Part shown: piece by piece, positions 1-7,213 of the stretch | Position numbering within the stretch: the stretch's first letter is position 1 | Layout of the letters: every line of letters begins with the position of its first letter | Source: Candidatus Methylacidiphilales bacterium | Lineage (GTDB): Bacteria; Verrucomicrobiota; Verrucomicrobiia; Methylacidiphilales; JAAUTS01 | Length of the DNA stretch: 35,969 nucleotides | Assembly: GCA_028713655.1 (NCBI GenBank) | Contig: JAQTNW010000036.1 | Coordinates: 1 to 35,969, forward strand | Reading direction: 5' to 3' | Notes under the pieces: generated by a model | Told to the model about the DNA's origin: nothing | Seen by the model: the letters and a program-made list of their open reading frames with translations, nothing else | Database searches by the model: none | Position numbers and translations under genes: made by a program

Positions 1-2
1 CG

Positions 3-239
3 TATTTGCGCGATATCGGCCGCGCGCAATACACCTACGCCACCGATACGGAGGCCCTGGATGCGTTCCGCAAACTGTCGTCGCTCGAAGGAATCATCCC
101 GGCGCTGGAATCCGCCCATGCGGTGGCCTTTGCGATGAAGGAAGCGCCGAAAATGGACAAGGACCAAATTCTGCTGGTCAATCTTTCCGGGCGCGGCGAC
201 AAGGACGTGCAGGAAGCCGCGAAATATCTCCTCAAATGA
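3..239 (+). CDS. trpB: Tryptophan synthase beta chain, C-terminal part (cut by window edge)
   Basis: Only the last ~79 residues are inside the window; the gene starts to the left of it. The tail carries the hallmarks of the TrpB C-terminus: an RAQY(T/V) strand, the [12 protein letters not shown] segment and the closing [12 protein letters not shown], which lies close to the PLP phosphate and monovalent cation region in TrpB structures. TrpB condenses indole with serine to give tryptophan in the TrpA2B2 complex (known for the family). The TGA stop overlaps the ATG of the yicC gene (ATGA), so the two are translationally coupled. The left end has no other trp gene visible, so whether trpA is nearby cannot be told. 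Confidence 0.93.
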   Translation, partial: YLRDIGRAQYTYATDTEALDAFRKLSSLEGIIPALESAHAVAFAMKEAPKMDKDQILLVNLSGRGDKDVQEAAKYLLK

Positions 240-1114
240 AGAGCATGACAGGATTTGGGTCCGCCGAGGCAAACGTGAACGGGCGGAAGATCAAGGTGGA
301 AATCACGTCGATCAACAGCCGGAAAGGCGCCGACCTTGCCATCAACCTGCCGCGCGAGCTCGCTGCGCTGGAATCGTCCGTGCGCGAGCATATTCAAAAG
401 CATGTGAGCCGCGGGCGCGTGACGGTTTCTGTTTTTCTCAAAGCCAACGAGGCCGGGGAGAGAAAGCTGCGCATCAACCGGAAAAAACTGCGCGCGTATG
501 ATAGGGAGTTGAAGTCGATTGCCTCGGAAATCGGCCATGCCGGCTGCGTCAGCCTGGAGTATTTGCTTAATTTACCGGGCGTGCTGGATGATGAGAAGCA
601 CGAGGGCCAGGACGAAAAGTTCAATGCCAAGGTGCTGCAGGTGCTGGAGAAGGCTGTGGACGGCTTTCAGAAGTCGCGCATGCGCGAGGGGCATTTTCTT
701 TGCCGTGAACTGGCGGGCCAGATGACCCGGCTCGACGCCTCGGTTGCGCGTGTCGAGGCGCGCAGGGAGGATATTCTGCTGCGCTACCGCCAGAACCTGC
801 AAAAGCGGCTTGAGGAATCGGGCCTTCAGGTGGCTTTGGACGATGAGCGGTTGTTGAAGGAGATCGTCATATTTTCAGACCGCTGTGACACGACGGAAGA
901 GCTTACGCGGCTGCGTGCGCATTTTGCGGAGGCGCGGAGGTTGCTTAAAACCCCGGAAGCCATCGGCCGCAACCTGGATTTTTTGTTGCAGGAGATCAGC
1001 CGGGAGGTGAATACCATCGGCAGCAAGGCAAACGATCTTGAGGTTTCCCGAAGGGTGGTGGAGTTGAAGACCGAGCTCGAAAAAATCCGTGAACAGGTGC
1101 AGAATCTGGAATAA
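236..1114 (+). CDS. yicC: YicC-family endoribonuclease
   Basis: This 292-residue protein is full length for the YicC/YloC family. It opens with the family signature MKSMTGFG, has the SINSR(K) motif shortly after, and ends with the conserved C-terminal block containing [11 protein letters not shown] followed by a charged coiled-coil helix. YicC proteins are stress-induced endoribonucleases acting on RNA; the E. coli member has been linked to small-RNA turnover (family knowledge, not shown here). The start ATG overlaps the trpB stop by 4 nt. The neighbour downstream is gmk, 8 nt away; yicC-gmk is a widely conserved gene pair in bacteria, which supports both calls. Confidence 0.93.
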   Translation: MKSMTGFGSAEANVNGRKIKVEITSINSRKGADLAINLPRELAALESSVREHIQKHVSRGRVTVSVFLKANEAGERKLRINRKKLRAYDRELKSIASEIGHAGCVSLEYLLNLPGVLDDEKHEGQDEKFNAKVLQVLEKAVDGFQKSRMREGHFLCRELAGQMTRLDASVARVEARREDILLRYRQNLQKRLEESGLQVALDDERLLKEIVIFSDRCDTTEELTRLRAHFAEARRLLKTPEAIGRNLDFLLQEISREVNTIGSKANDLEVSRRVVELKTELEKIREQVQNLE

Positions 1115-1122
1115 CTGCTCTC

Positions 1123-1743
1123 ATGAATCCGGAAACCAACCCTACACGCCGCGGCATCATTTTTGTTGTTTCCGCACCCTCCGGCACCGGCAAATCCACG
1201 CTCTGCCAGAATTTACGGAAGACGCCGGACTTTGTTTTTTCCGTTTCCTGCACGACGCGCAAGCCCCGCCCGGGGGAAAGCGACGGTGTGGATTATTATT
1301 TTCTGGCGGACGACGAATTTCAGTCGCGCGTGGCGCGGGGTGACTTTTTGGAATGGGCGGTGGTGCATGGAAATCGTTACGGGACCCCGAAAGACAAGGT
1401 TCTGGACCTGGTCGGGAAGGGGACGGACGTGCTGTTGGACATCGATGTGGAGGGTGCGAGTAAAATCCGGGCCATTGCCGATCCCCGGGTGCAGGATGCG
1501 CTTGTGGATGTGTTTATCATGCCGCCGGATTCCCGGGAACTCGAACGACGCCTGCGCAAGCGCGGGACGGAGACCGAGGAACAAATCCAGGTGCGCCTGA
1601 AAAATGCGATTCGCGAGATGGGGATGTGGCGGGAATACAAATATACGGTGGTGAGTTCGACCATGGAGGAAGACCTGGCAAAATTCCGCGCCATCATGAC
1701 AGCGGAACGTTCCCTCAGCAAACGATCGGAACATAAGGCATAA
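1123..1743 (+). CDS. gmk: Guanylate kinase
   Basis: Gmk phosphorylates GMP (and dGMP) to GDP with ATP in the cytoplasm. The 206-residue product has the usual length. Visible motifs are the P-loop APSGTGKST at residues 18-26, the GMP-binding region with SCTTRKPRPGE and DYYFL, the FLEWA.VHGN.YGTP block, the DIDVEGA core (Walker-B-like strand) and the lid with RLRKRGTETEEQI. The first ATG after the yicC stop was chosen; it leaves a 9-residue lead before the first beta strand, normal for the family. It is followed after a single base by the coaC start. The usual rpoZ gene between gmk and coaBC is missing. Confidence 0.95.
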   Translation: MNPETNPTRRGIIFVVSAPSGTGKSTLCQNLRKTPDFVFSVSCTTRKPRPGESDGVDYYFLADDEFQSRVARGDFLEWAVVHGNRYGTPKDKVLDLVGKGTDVLLDIDVEGASKIRAIADPRVQDALVDVFIMPPDSRELERRLRKRGTETEEQIQVRLKNAIREMGMWREYKYTVVSSTMEEDLAKFRAIMTAERSLSKRSEHKA

Positions 1744-1744
1744 C

Positions 1745-2290
1745 ATGAGCAAATCGAAACGGATGATTCTTGGCATTACGGGATCGATCGCGGCGTACAA
1801 AGCGGCCGACATTGCGAGTTTATTGACGCAGAAGGGAGTGCTGGTGGATGTGGTCATCACGCAGGATGCGCAGCGTTTTATCAGCGCGATGACCCTGAGC
1901 GCCCTTACGCACCGCGCCGTGACTACGAATCTTTGGGACGAAGAGCAGCTCGGGCGCCCGACGCACATCGAGCTGGCGGATGCGGCCGACCTGGTGCTGG
2001 TGGCTCCCGCCACGGCCAATGTCCTGGCGAAGATGGCCCACGGGTTGGCCGACGATGCCTTGTCCGCGATTTTACTGGCAACCCCCGCCCCTGTGCTTGT
2101 GGCCCCGGCCATGAACGGGAAAATGTGGAAACATCCCGCCACGCAAAGCAACATGGAGTTGCTGAAAAGCCGGGGGGTACAGTGTATCGGCCCGGCCGAG
2201 GGGCTTCTTGCCTGCGGTTATGAGGGGTTGGGGCGGTTGAGCCCGGTTGAGGACATTGTTTCCGAGGCGCTGCGTCGGCTCTCCTCTTAA
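1745..2290 (+). CDS. coaC: Phosphopantothenoylcysteine decarboxylase, stand-alone (CoaC domain only)
   Basis: This flavoprotein decarboxylates 4'-phosphopantothenoyl-cysteine in coenzyme A synthesis. The Rossmann-like HFCD fold is clear: [11 protein letters not shown] near the N-terminus for FMN binding, catalytic His74 in the [11 protein letters not shown] segment, APATAN, the PAMN motif at 121-124, and the substrate clamp [10 protein letters not shown] with Cys157. Most bacteria fuse this domain to the CoaB synthetase (about 400 residues in total). Here the protein stops at residue 181, right where the CoaB domain would begin, and no CoaB-like frame follows, since the next 190 bases are a palindromic repeat and the acs leader. 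CoaB is therefore expected elsewhere in the genome. EpiD-type peptide decarboxylases share the fold, but the gmk context favours CoaC. Confidence 0.88.
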   Translation: MSKSKRMILGITGSIAAYKAADIASLLTQKGVLVDVVITQDAQRFISAMTLSALTHRAVTTNLWDEEQLGRPTHIELADAADLVLVAPATANVLAKMAHGLADDALSAILLATPAPVLVAPAMNGKMWKHPATQSNMELLKSRGVQCIGPAEGLLACGYEGLGRLSPVEDIVSEALRRLSS

Positions 2291-2299
2291 AGCGAAGCG

Positions 2300-2389
2300 T
2301 TTTGGAGTGCGCAGACATGTCTGCGCTTTGGTAACGGGCGACATGTCGCCCGTAGGGGGAAAGCGGTGTTGTGCCGCCTCACTCCAAAA
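2300..2389. repeat. 90-bp palindromic intergenic element with 10-bp terminal inverted repeats
   Basis: The ends are perfect 10-bp inverted repeats, TTTTGGAGTG at 2300-2309 and CACTCCAAAA at 2380-2389. Inside lie two perfect palindromes: 18 bp at 2309-2326 (GCGCAGACA/TGTCTGCGC) and 20 bp at 2334-2353 (ACGGGCGACA/TGTCGCCCGT). A weaker stem follows (GCGG at 2363, CCGC at 2373). The element fills the gap between coaC and acs, and a partial relative sits at 30135-30163. No coding capacity is seen. This is REP/BIME-like or MITE-like architecture. It could also act as a transcription terminator for the upstream operon or as an mRNA-stabilising hairpin. Confidence 0.8.
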
Positions 2390-2477
2390 AAGTTACAGGG
2401 TTGGGATTGCCACGGAAAATAACTTTGTTAGCTTGGTCAACCAACACAACGGTCTTCACAATCATCCAATTAATCTT

Positions 2478-4430
2478 ATGAGCGGCGAAAATATTGACAA
2501 TATTTTGAAAGAAACCCGGTCCTTCAAACCCAAGGCGGCTTTTGTAAAGAGCGCCTGGATCCGGTCGGAAAAGGAATACCGCAAGCTGCACCGGCAATCG
2601 CTCGAAAAGCCGGACAAATTCTGGGGCAGGATGGCGAAGGAACTGGATTGGTTCAAGCCGTGGAAGACGCTGTTGAAATGGCGCAGCCCTTTTGCCGAGT
2701 GGTTTGTCGGCGGTAAACTGAATGTTAGCTATAACTGCATTGACAGGCATGTCAAAGGGCCCCGCCGGAACAAGGCGGCCTTGATCTGGGAGGGCGAGCC
2801 CGGCGACCAGGTCACGTTGACCTATCAGCAGTTGTACACGCAGGTTTGCAAATTTGCCAACGTCCTGAAATCCGAAGGCGTGAAAGCCGGGGATCGCGTG
2901 GCGATTTACCTGCCCATGGTGCCGGAGGCGGTTGTGGCCATGCTGGCCTGCACGCGCATCGGCGCGGTGCATACTGTCGTCTTTGGCGGGTTCAGCGCGG
3001 AATCCCTGAAGGACCGCATTAATGACAGCGGCGTCAAATTGGTGGTGACGGCTGATGGCGGATTTCGCAGGGGCCAGGCCTCGGGGTTGAAGGTAAATGT
3101 GGATGCCGCGGTCACGCAGTGCCCGACGGTGAAGCGCGTGATTGTTTTGAAACGCACGGGCGGGGAAGTCGTGATGGGCGCGCTGGACCGCTGGTGGCAC
3201 GAATTGATGGAGGCTGCTTCGCCGGAATGCCCGGCCGCGCAACTCGATAGTGAGCATCCGTTGTTCATTCTTTATACCAGCGGCAGCACGGGCAAGCCGA
3301 AGGGCATCCTGCACACGACGGCCGGCTATTTGTTAGGCTGCCATTTGAGCACAAAATATGTCTTTGACCTCAAGGAAGACGACATTTTCTGGTGCACGGC
3401 GGATATTGGATGGGTCACCGGCCATTCCTATGTTGTTTATGGCATACTTTCCAACGGTGGCACCTCACTGATGTACGAAGGGACGCCGAACCATCCCAAG
3501 GCCGACCGCTTTTGGGACATCATTGAGCGGCATCGCGTGAATATATTTTACACCGCCCCCACGGCCATTCGCGCCTTCATGAAATGGGGCGATGACTGGG
3601 TGAAGAAGCACGATTTGAGTTCGCTTCGCCTGCTCGGATCAGTCGGCGAGCCGATTAATCCCGAGGCATGGATGTGGTATTACAAGGTGATTGGCAAGGA
3701 ACGCTGCCCCATCGTCGATACCTGGTGGCAGACGGAAACCGGCGCGCACATGGTGACCACGCTGCCCGGGGCCGTGCCGATGCATCCGGGGTCCGCGGGC
3801 CTGCCGTTCTTTGGCGTCGATATGGCTGTCGTTGACGAAAACGGGAAGGAAGTTCCCGCGGGCCAGGGCGGCAAGCTCGTCATCCGGCGTCCGTGGCCTT
3901 CCATGTTGCGTACGATTTATGGAGATGCGACCCGTTATCGGACGCAGTATTGGAGCGACGTCAAGGGCTGTTATTTCACCGGGGACGGCGCCCGCAGGGA
4001 CAAGAAGGGCTATTTTTGGATTGTGGGGCGGATTGACGACGTGCTGAACGTTTCCGGGCACCGCCTGGGTACTGCGGAAATCGAAAGCGCCCTTGTCAGC
4101 CATGGAAAAGTGGCCGAGGCCGCCGTGGTTGGCAAGCCGGATGAGCTAAAAGGGCAGGCGATTGTCGCGTTTGTAACGTTGAAGACGGGGGAAACCGCGT
4201 CCGACGAACTGTTGGCCGAGTTGCGCGCCCATGTGGCCCGCGAGATTGGCTCCATAGCCAAGCCGGACGAGATCCGGTTTGCGGAGGCCCTGCCCAAGAC
4301 CCGCAGCGGGAAAATCATGCGCCGCTTGTTGAAGGAAATTGCCACGAGCGGCAAGGTCAAGGGCGACATCACGACGTTGGACGACATGAATGTGGTAGCC
4401 GCGCTCAGCCAGGGCAAGAATGAGGAATAA
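2478..4430 (+). CDS. acs: Acetyl-CoA synthetase (AMP-forming)
   Basis: The 650-residue product matches the usual Acs length (E. coli about 652). It activates acetate with ATP to acetyl-AMP and then acetyl-CoA. The N-terminal Acs-specific region, the P-loop [11 protein letters not shown] at 266-276, the DTWWQTETG segment, the TGDGARRD hinge region, and the C-terminal TRSGKIMRR with Lys612 (the lysine reversibly acylated in Acs) are all visible. The open frame extends upstream to 2247, but that part runs through the palindromic repeat and has no Acs similarity. ATG 2478 gives [10 protein letters not shown], a normal Acs start, although no clear Shine-Dalgarno precedes it. The TAA stop shares one base with the next ATG. 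Confidence 0.96.
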   Translation: MSGENIDNILKETRSFKPKAAFVKSAWIRSEKEYRKLHRQSLEKPDKFWGRMAKELDWFKPWKTLLKWRSPFAEWFVGGKLNVSYNCIDRHVKGPRRNKAALIWEGEPGDQVTLTYQQLYTQVCKFANVLKSEGVKAGDRVAIYLPMVPEAVVAMLACTRIGAVHTVVFGGFSAESLKDRINDSGVKLVVTADGGFRRGQASGLKVNVDAAVTQCPTVKRVIVLKRTGGEVVMGALDRWWHELMEAASPECPAAQLDSEHPLFILYTSGSTGKPKGILHTTAGYLLGCHLSTKYVFDLKEDDIFWCTADIGWVTGHSYVVYGILSNGGTSLMYEGTPNHPKADRFWDIIERHRVNIFYTAPTAIRAFMKWGDDWVKKHDLSSLRLLGSVGEPINPEAWMWYYKVIGKERCPIVDTWWQTETGAHMVTTLPGAVPMHPGSAGLPFFGVDMAVVDENGKEVPAGQGGKLVIRRPWPSMLRTIYGDATRYRTQYWSDVKGCYFTGDGARRDKKGYFWIVGRIDDVLNVSGHRLGTAEIESALVSHGKVAEAAVVGKPDELKGQAIVAFVTLKTGETASDELLAELRAHVAREIGSIAKPDEIRFAEALPKTRSGKIMRRLLKEIATSGKVKGDITTLDDMNVVAALSQGKNEE

Positions 4431-5836
4431 TGGATGCGCTGAAGCTTGTTGAATTAAAAATGCGCCAGGCCGGGCTGGGCTGCACGGTCATTCGCGCATT
4501 TCGCCAAAATTACCTCGCCTTGGTTTCCGGTGAGACGGGGCTGATTCCCGAGGGCTCCATCCAGCCGGTTGAAAATCTGCCGCGCCTGGAGGAATTCCGG
4601 AGGGAAATTTCAAATGAGCGGGCGTCCGAGCTTGTTTCGCAGACCGTCGTTTTCAAGCTCAACGGGGGACTGGGAACGAGCATGGGGCTCGACAAGGCGA
4701 AGTCGTTGATTGAGGTCAAGAACGGCCTGAATTTTCTCGATTTTACGGCCCGCCAAATTCTGCATCTGCGTGAAAAATTTCACGCGCCGCTTCGTTTTCT
4801 GGTGCTTAACAGTTTCAACACCAGTGTTGACACGCTCAGGCATCTTCAGACGTATCCGGATCTGGGAGGAGGAGACTTGCCGTTGCAGTTGATTCAATCG
4901 AAAGCGCCGAAGCTGTGCGCCGACACGTTGCTGCCAGTGGAATGGCCCGAGCAGCCGGAACTGGAGTGGTGTCCGCCCGGACATGGTGACCTTTACCCGA
5001 CGCTTGCCGCCTGCGGATTGATGGAAAAATTCAGCCGTCTGGGGATTCGTTATCTTTTCATTTCGAATTCCGACAACCTGGGGGCAAATCTGGATCTGGG
5101 GTTGTTGGATTATTTTGCCACCTCGGAGATTCCGTTCCTGATGGAAGTTGCGGAACGCACCGCATCGGACAAGAAGGGCGGGCATCTGGCCCGGAATGCG
5201 GAAGACGGGCGATTGCTGTTGCGCGAATCGGCGCAGTGTCGCGATGAGGATGGAGCCGTATTTCAGGACATCACCCGGCACCGCTTTTTCAACACCAACA
5301 ATCTGTGGGTGAGGGTGGACCGGCTGGAGCAGGAATTGAAGGCGAACGGGGATGTTTTGCCGCTGCCGCTGATCCGGAACATCAAGACGGTGGATCCGCG
5401 GAACAAAAAATCGCCGCAGGTGGTCCAGCTTGAAACGGCGATGGGCGCGGCCATCCAGTTGTTTGAAGGGGCGGGTGCGGTTGTGGTGCCGAGGCGTCGT
5501 TTTGCCCCGGTGAAAACCACATCGGATCTTCTGGCGCTGCGTTCCGACGCGTATCGGATCAACAAGGATTTCACCTTGGAACTGGCGCCGGAGCGGAACG
5601 GCGTGCCTCCCGCCATCCGGCTGGAAGACGGGCATTACAAAATGATGGATTCGTTTGAACTCGCGTTTGGAGATGCCGTTCCCTCGTTGAAAGCCTGCCA
5701 ATCGTTGGAGATCAAAGGCCCGGTTCGTTGTGCCGGGGGCGTCCGCGTTGAAGGGAAAGTCAAAATCCTGAATAGCGCGCCGGAACGCAAGGAATGGAAG
5801 GCGGGGGTTTATCGGGATGCGGAAGTGGGCCTTTAG
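4430..5836 (+). CDS. UTP--glucose-1-phosphate uridylyltransferase, eukaryotic (UDPGP) type
   Basis: This 468-residue protein belongs to the UDPGP family (eukaryotic UGP-like), not the bacterial GalU family. It makes UDP-glucose from UTP and glucose-1-phosphate. The nucleotide-binding motif FKLNGGLGTSMG at residues 75-86 with K89 of the DKAKSL segment, the GHGDLYPTL segment, and the ISNSDNLGA motif all match the family. The C-terminal third has the expected beta-helix character (a run of KGPVRCAGGVRVEGKVKIL). Such UGPs occur in scattered bacteria including PVC members, so it is a weak taxonomic hint. It starts on the last base of the acs stop codon, so the two are probably co-transcribed. The UDP-N-acetylglucosamine pyrophosphorylase branch of the superfamily is less likely. 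Confidence 0.9.
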   Translation: MDALKLVELKMRQAGLGCTVIRAFRQNYLALVSGETGLIPEGSIQPVENLPRLEEFRREISNERASELVSQTVVFKLNGGLGTSMGLDKAKSLIEVKNGLNFLDFTARQILHLREKFHAPLRFLVLNSFNTSVDTLRHLQTYPDLGGGDLPLQLIQSKAPKLCADTLLPVEWPEQPELEWCPPGHGDLYPTLAACGLMEKFSRLGIRYLFISNSDNLGANLDLGLLDYFATSEIPFLMEVAERTASDKKGGHLARNAEDGRLLLRESAQCRDEDGAVFQDITRHRFFNTNNLWVRVDRLEQELKANGDVLPLPLIRNIKTVDPRNKKSPQVVQLETAMGAAIQLFEGAGAVVVPRRRFAPVKTTSDLLALRSDAYRINKDFTLELAPERNGVPPAIRLEDGHYKMMDSFELAFGDAVPSLKACQSLEIKGPVRCAGGVRVEGKVKILNSAPERKEWKAGVYRDAEVGL

Positions 5837-5871
5837 TCTGCGCATCTCACAGCTGAGCTGTGCAGACTAAA
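5832..5871. repeat. Inverted repeat at the end of the UGP gene (possible terminator)
   Basis: Perfect 10-bp arms TTTAGTCTGC (5832-5841) and GCAGACTAAA (5862-5871) enclose a second small palindrome, CACAGCTGAGCTGTG at 5848-5862. The left arm includes the TAG stop of the uridylyltransferase gene. There is no T-run directly after it, so a factor-independent terminator is possible but not textbook. It is the first of three abutting inverted repeats. Confidence 0.6.
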
Positions 5872-5872
5872 T

Positions 5873-5942
5873 GCTGGGCGGGGCGGGCGCCCAAGCCACG
5901 AAAAATGGGAGAACCGGCCGCTCCCTCTGCCATGTTTTCGTG
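5873..5942. repeat. Two further abutting inverted repeats
   Basis: Hairpin one: GCTGGGCG at 5873-5880 pairs with CGCCCAAGC at 5888-5896 with one bulge. Hairpin two: CACGAAAAATGG at 5897-5908 pairs with CCATGTTTTCGTG at 5930-5942 with one bulged base, and has an inner GGAG/CTCC stem. Together with 5832-5871 they fill the stretch up to the sulfur promoter with almost no unpaired bases between them. A terminator or processing array, or a tandem palindromic repeat, are the main options. Confidence 0.55.
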
Positions 5943-5954
5943 CCGGATGAGTGC

Positions 5955-5985
5955 TTGACATCATCCTCGGCCGATTCAATGTAAT
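5955..5985 (+). promoter_or_regulatory. Candidate sigma-70-type promoter of the sulfur/encapsulin operon
   Basis: A perfect -35 box TTGACA (5955-5960) is followed after 19 bases by TGTAAT (5980-5985). The spacer is longer than the ideal 17, which lowers certainty and is typical of an activated promoter. The expected start near 5992 falls just in front of the first leader hairpin (5997-6015), which makes the assignment coherent. Confidence 0.45.
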
Positions 5986-5996
5986 TTTAATATTAT

Positions 5997-6175
5997 TGCA
6001 CCGTCAACGGTGGCAACAGGTTAAACCCAAACGGCAGCCCACCGGTCATCTGGAGGTTCCATGAAATTGAAACAATGTTCATGTCCAGTTGTGTTCAGAT
6101 ACCGGTCGGATTAAAAAAATCCAAAGCCAGCGTTTGCCCGCGCGCTTTTTGTCTTCCCCTCATCGGGCTGAAGAC
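5997..6175 (+). promoter_or_regulatory. Structured 5' leader of the encapsulin/cysteine operon
   Basis: Several complementary blocks lie in the leader. P1: a small stem at 5997-6015 with loop TCAA. P2: a long stem of 6041-6054 (ACCGGTCATCTGGA) with 6094-6106 (TTCAGATACCGGT), 13 pairs with one bulged C and one G-U. P3, nested inside P2: 6060-6069 with 6073-6083, closing on an AAA loop with one bulged G. P4: 6151-6159 with 6165-6175 (GTCTTC/GAAGAC plus CCC/GGG). P2 covers part of the GGAGG that would serve the 17-codon frame at 6061, and P3 covers its start codon and both Cys codons. This looks like a translation-sensing or ligand-sensing control region. No match to a known riboswitch class was recognised. 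Confidence 0.55.
6061..6114 (+). CDS. Putative 17-residue leader peptide with two Cys codons
   Basis: The frame reads MKLKQCSCPVVFRYRSD and ends in TAA. A perfect GGAGG (6052-6056) lies 4 bases before the ATG, the best ribosome-binding site in this part of the window; the encapsulin gene itself has none. Cys codons are at positions 6 and 8 (TGT at 6076 and 6082), inside the 3' arm of the P3 hairpin. The operon that follows makes and consumes cysteine, so ribosome stalling at these codons under cysteine shortage is an attractive regulatory idea. This is inference; so short a frame can occur by chance. Confidence 0.45.
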   Translation: MKLKQCSCPVVFRYRSD

Positions 6176-6238
6176 GCCGAACCTTTCAATCTGGCCGGAC
6201 ATGGCGTTACATGCCTTTAAACGTCAACCATCAAAAAA

Positions 6239-7213
6239 ATGAGCAAAGATACCAACCCCAATCCGTCCTCTCCCTTGAGCTTGAGCGCCGCCGCGGCGCG
6301 CAACCTCGCCACCGCTTCCGTAACCGTACCGCAAATGTCGCAGATCACGCCGCGCTGGCTGCTGCGTCTTCTGCCCTATGTGCATGTGGATGGCGGTGTG
6401 TACCGCGTCAACCATGTGGCCCGCGCCAAAAAAGGTTCCGCCGCCAACGGGCATGGCGAAGTCAAAATTGATTTGTTGACTGTTGATAGCGGGGAGCCGC
6501 TGCTGCCAACGACTTTTGTCGATTACGAGACGGACCCGCGCGAGTATCATTTGACAACGATTCAGACGGTGCTGCATACGCACACGCGGGTCACCGACTT
6601 GTACAGCAATAAAATCGACCAATTGCGCGAGCAAATCCGCCTCACCATTGAGGCGCTCAAGGAACGCGAGGAATGGGAGTTACTCAACAACCCCGAGTTT
6701 GGATTGTTGCGCGAAGTGGCGCCGTCCCAGCGCATTGAGACGCGCAAAGGTTCTCCCACACCGGATGATCTCGACGAACTGCTTACGCTGGTCTGGAAAA
6801 AGCCGGCTTATTTTCTGGGCCATCCGAAGGCCATTGCCGCCTTTGGACGCGAGGCCACCCGCCGGGGCGTGCCGCCTGTCACCGTAAGCCTGTTTGGTTC
6901 GCCATTTTTGACCTGGCGTGGCGTGCCCCTGATTCCAAGCGACAAATTGGAAATCAAAGGCAACGCCACCAGCATTTTGCTGCTCCGCGTGGGCGAATCC
7001 GAGCAGGGTGTGGTCGGTTTGCAAAAAGCAGGCGTCACCGGGGAAGTAGAACCGGGGCTTTCGGTCCGCTACATGGGGACCAATGAACGCTCCATTGCTT
7101 CGCATCTCGTTACGCGTTATTTTTCCGCCGCGGTTCTGACGGAAGACGCCATCGCGCGCCTCGACAACGTCCAGGTCGGCAACTATCACGAATATGTCTA
7201 TCCCAAAGCTTGA
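6239..7213 (+). CDS. Family 2A encapsulin shell protein (SrpI-like nanocompartment)
   Basis: This 324-residue protein is a clear member of the SrpI-type (family 2A) encapsulins, HK97-fold proteins that assemble into a closed icosahedral shell in the cytoplasm. Recognisable features in order: an N-terminal arm with LSLSAAAARNLA, ITPRWLLRLLPYV at about 36-48, FVDYETDPREY, HTRVTDLYS, the NNPEFGLL segment at 150-157, PTPDDLDELL at 173-182, and the FLTWRGVPLIP segment near 223-233. The C-terminus ends with the NVQVGNYHEYVYP strand. In the family the shell encloses a cysteine desulfurase and is induced by sulfur starvation. The desulfurase gene follows here and overlaps the shell gene by 20 nt. No Shine-Dalgarno is visible, and an out-of-frame ATG lies at 6211, so translation may depend on the leader. 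Confidence 0.93.
   Translation: MSKDTNPNPSSPLSLSAAAARNLATASVTVPQMSQITPRWLLRLLPYVHVDGGVYRVNHVARAKKGSAANGHGEVKIDLLTVDSGEPLLPTTFVDYETDPREYHLTTIQTVLHTHTRVTDLYSNKIDQLREQIRLTIEALKEREEWELLNNPEFGLLREVAPSQRIETRKGSPTPDDLDELLTLVWKKPAYFLGHPKAIAAFGREATRRGVPPVTVSLFGSPFLTWRGVPLIPSDKLEIKGNATSILLLRVGESEQGVVGLQKAGVTGEVEPGLSVRYMGTNERSIASHLVTRYFSAAVLTEDAIARLDNVQVGNYHEYVYPKA

Noticed and set aside
2247-2477. An upstream extension of the acetyl-CoA synthetase frame.
   Set aside because: It reads through the coaC end and the palindromic repeat and has no Acs similarity. ATG 2478 gives the normal length.
4610-5845. A 411-codon open frame on the minus strand.
   Set aside because: It lies opposite the uridylyltransferase gene, has a composition typical of the complement of a high-GC gene (His/Arg/Gln-rich), and matches no family.
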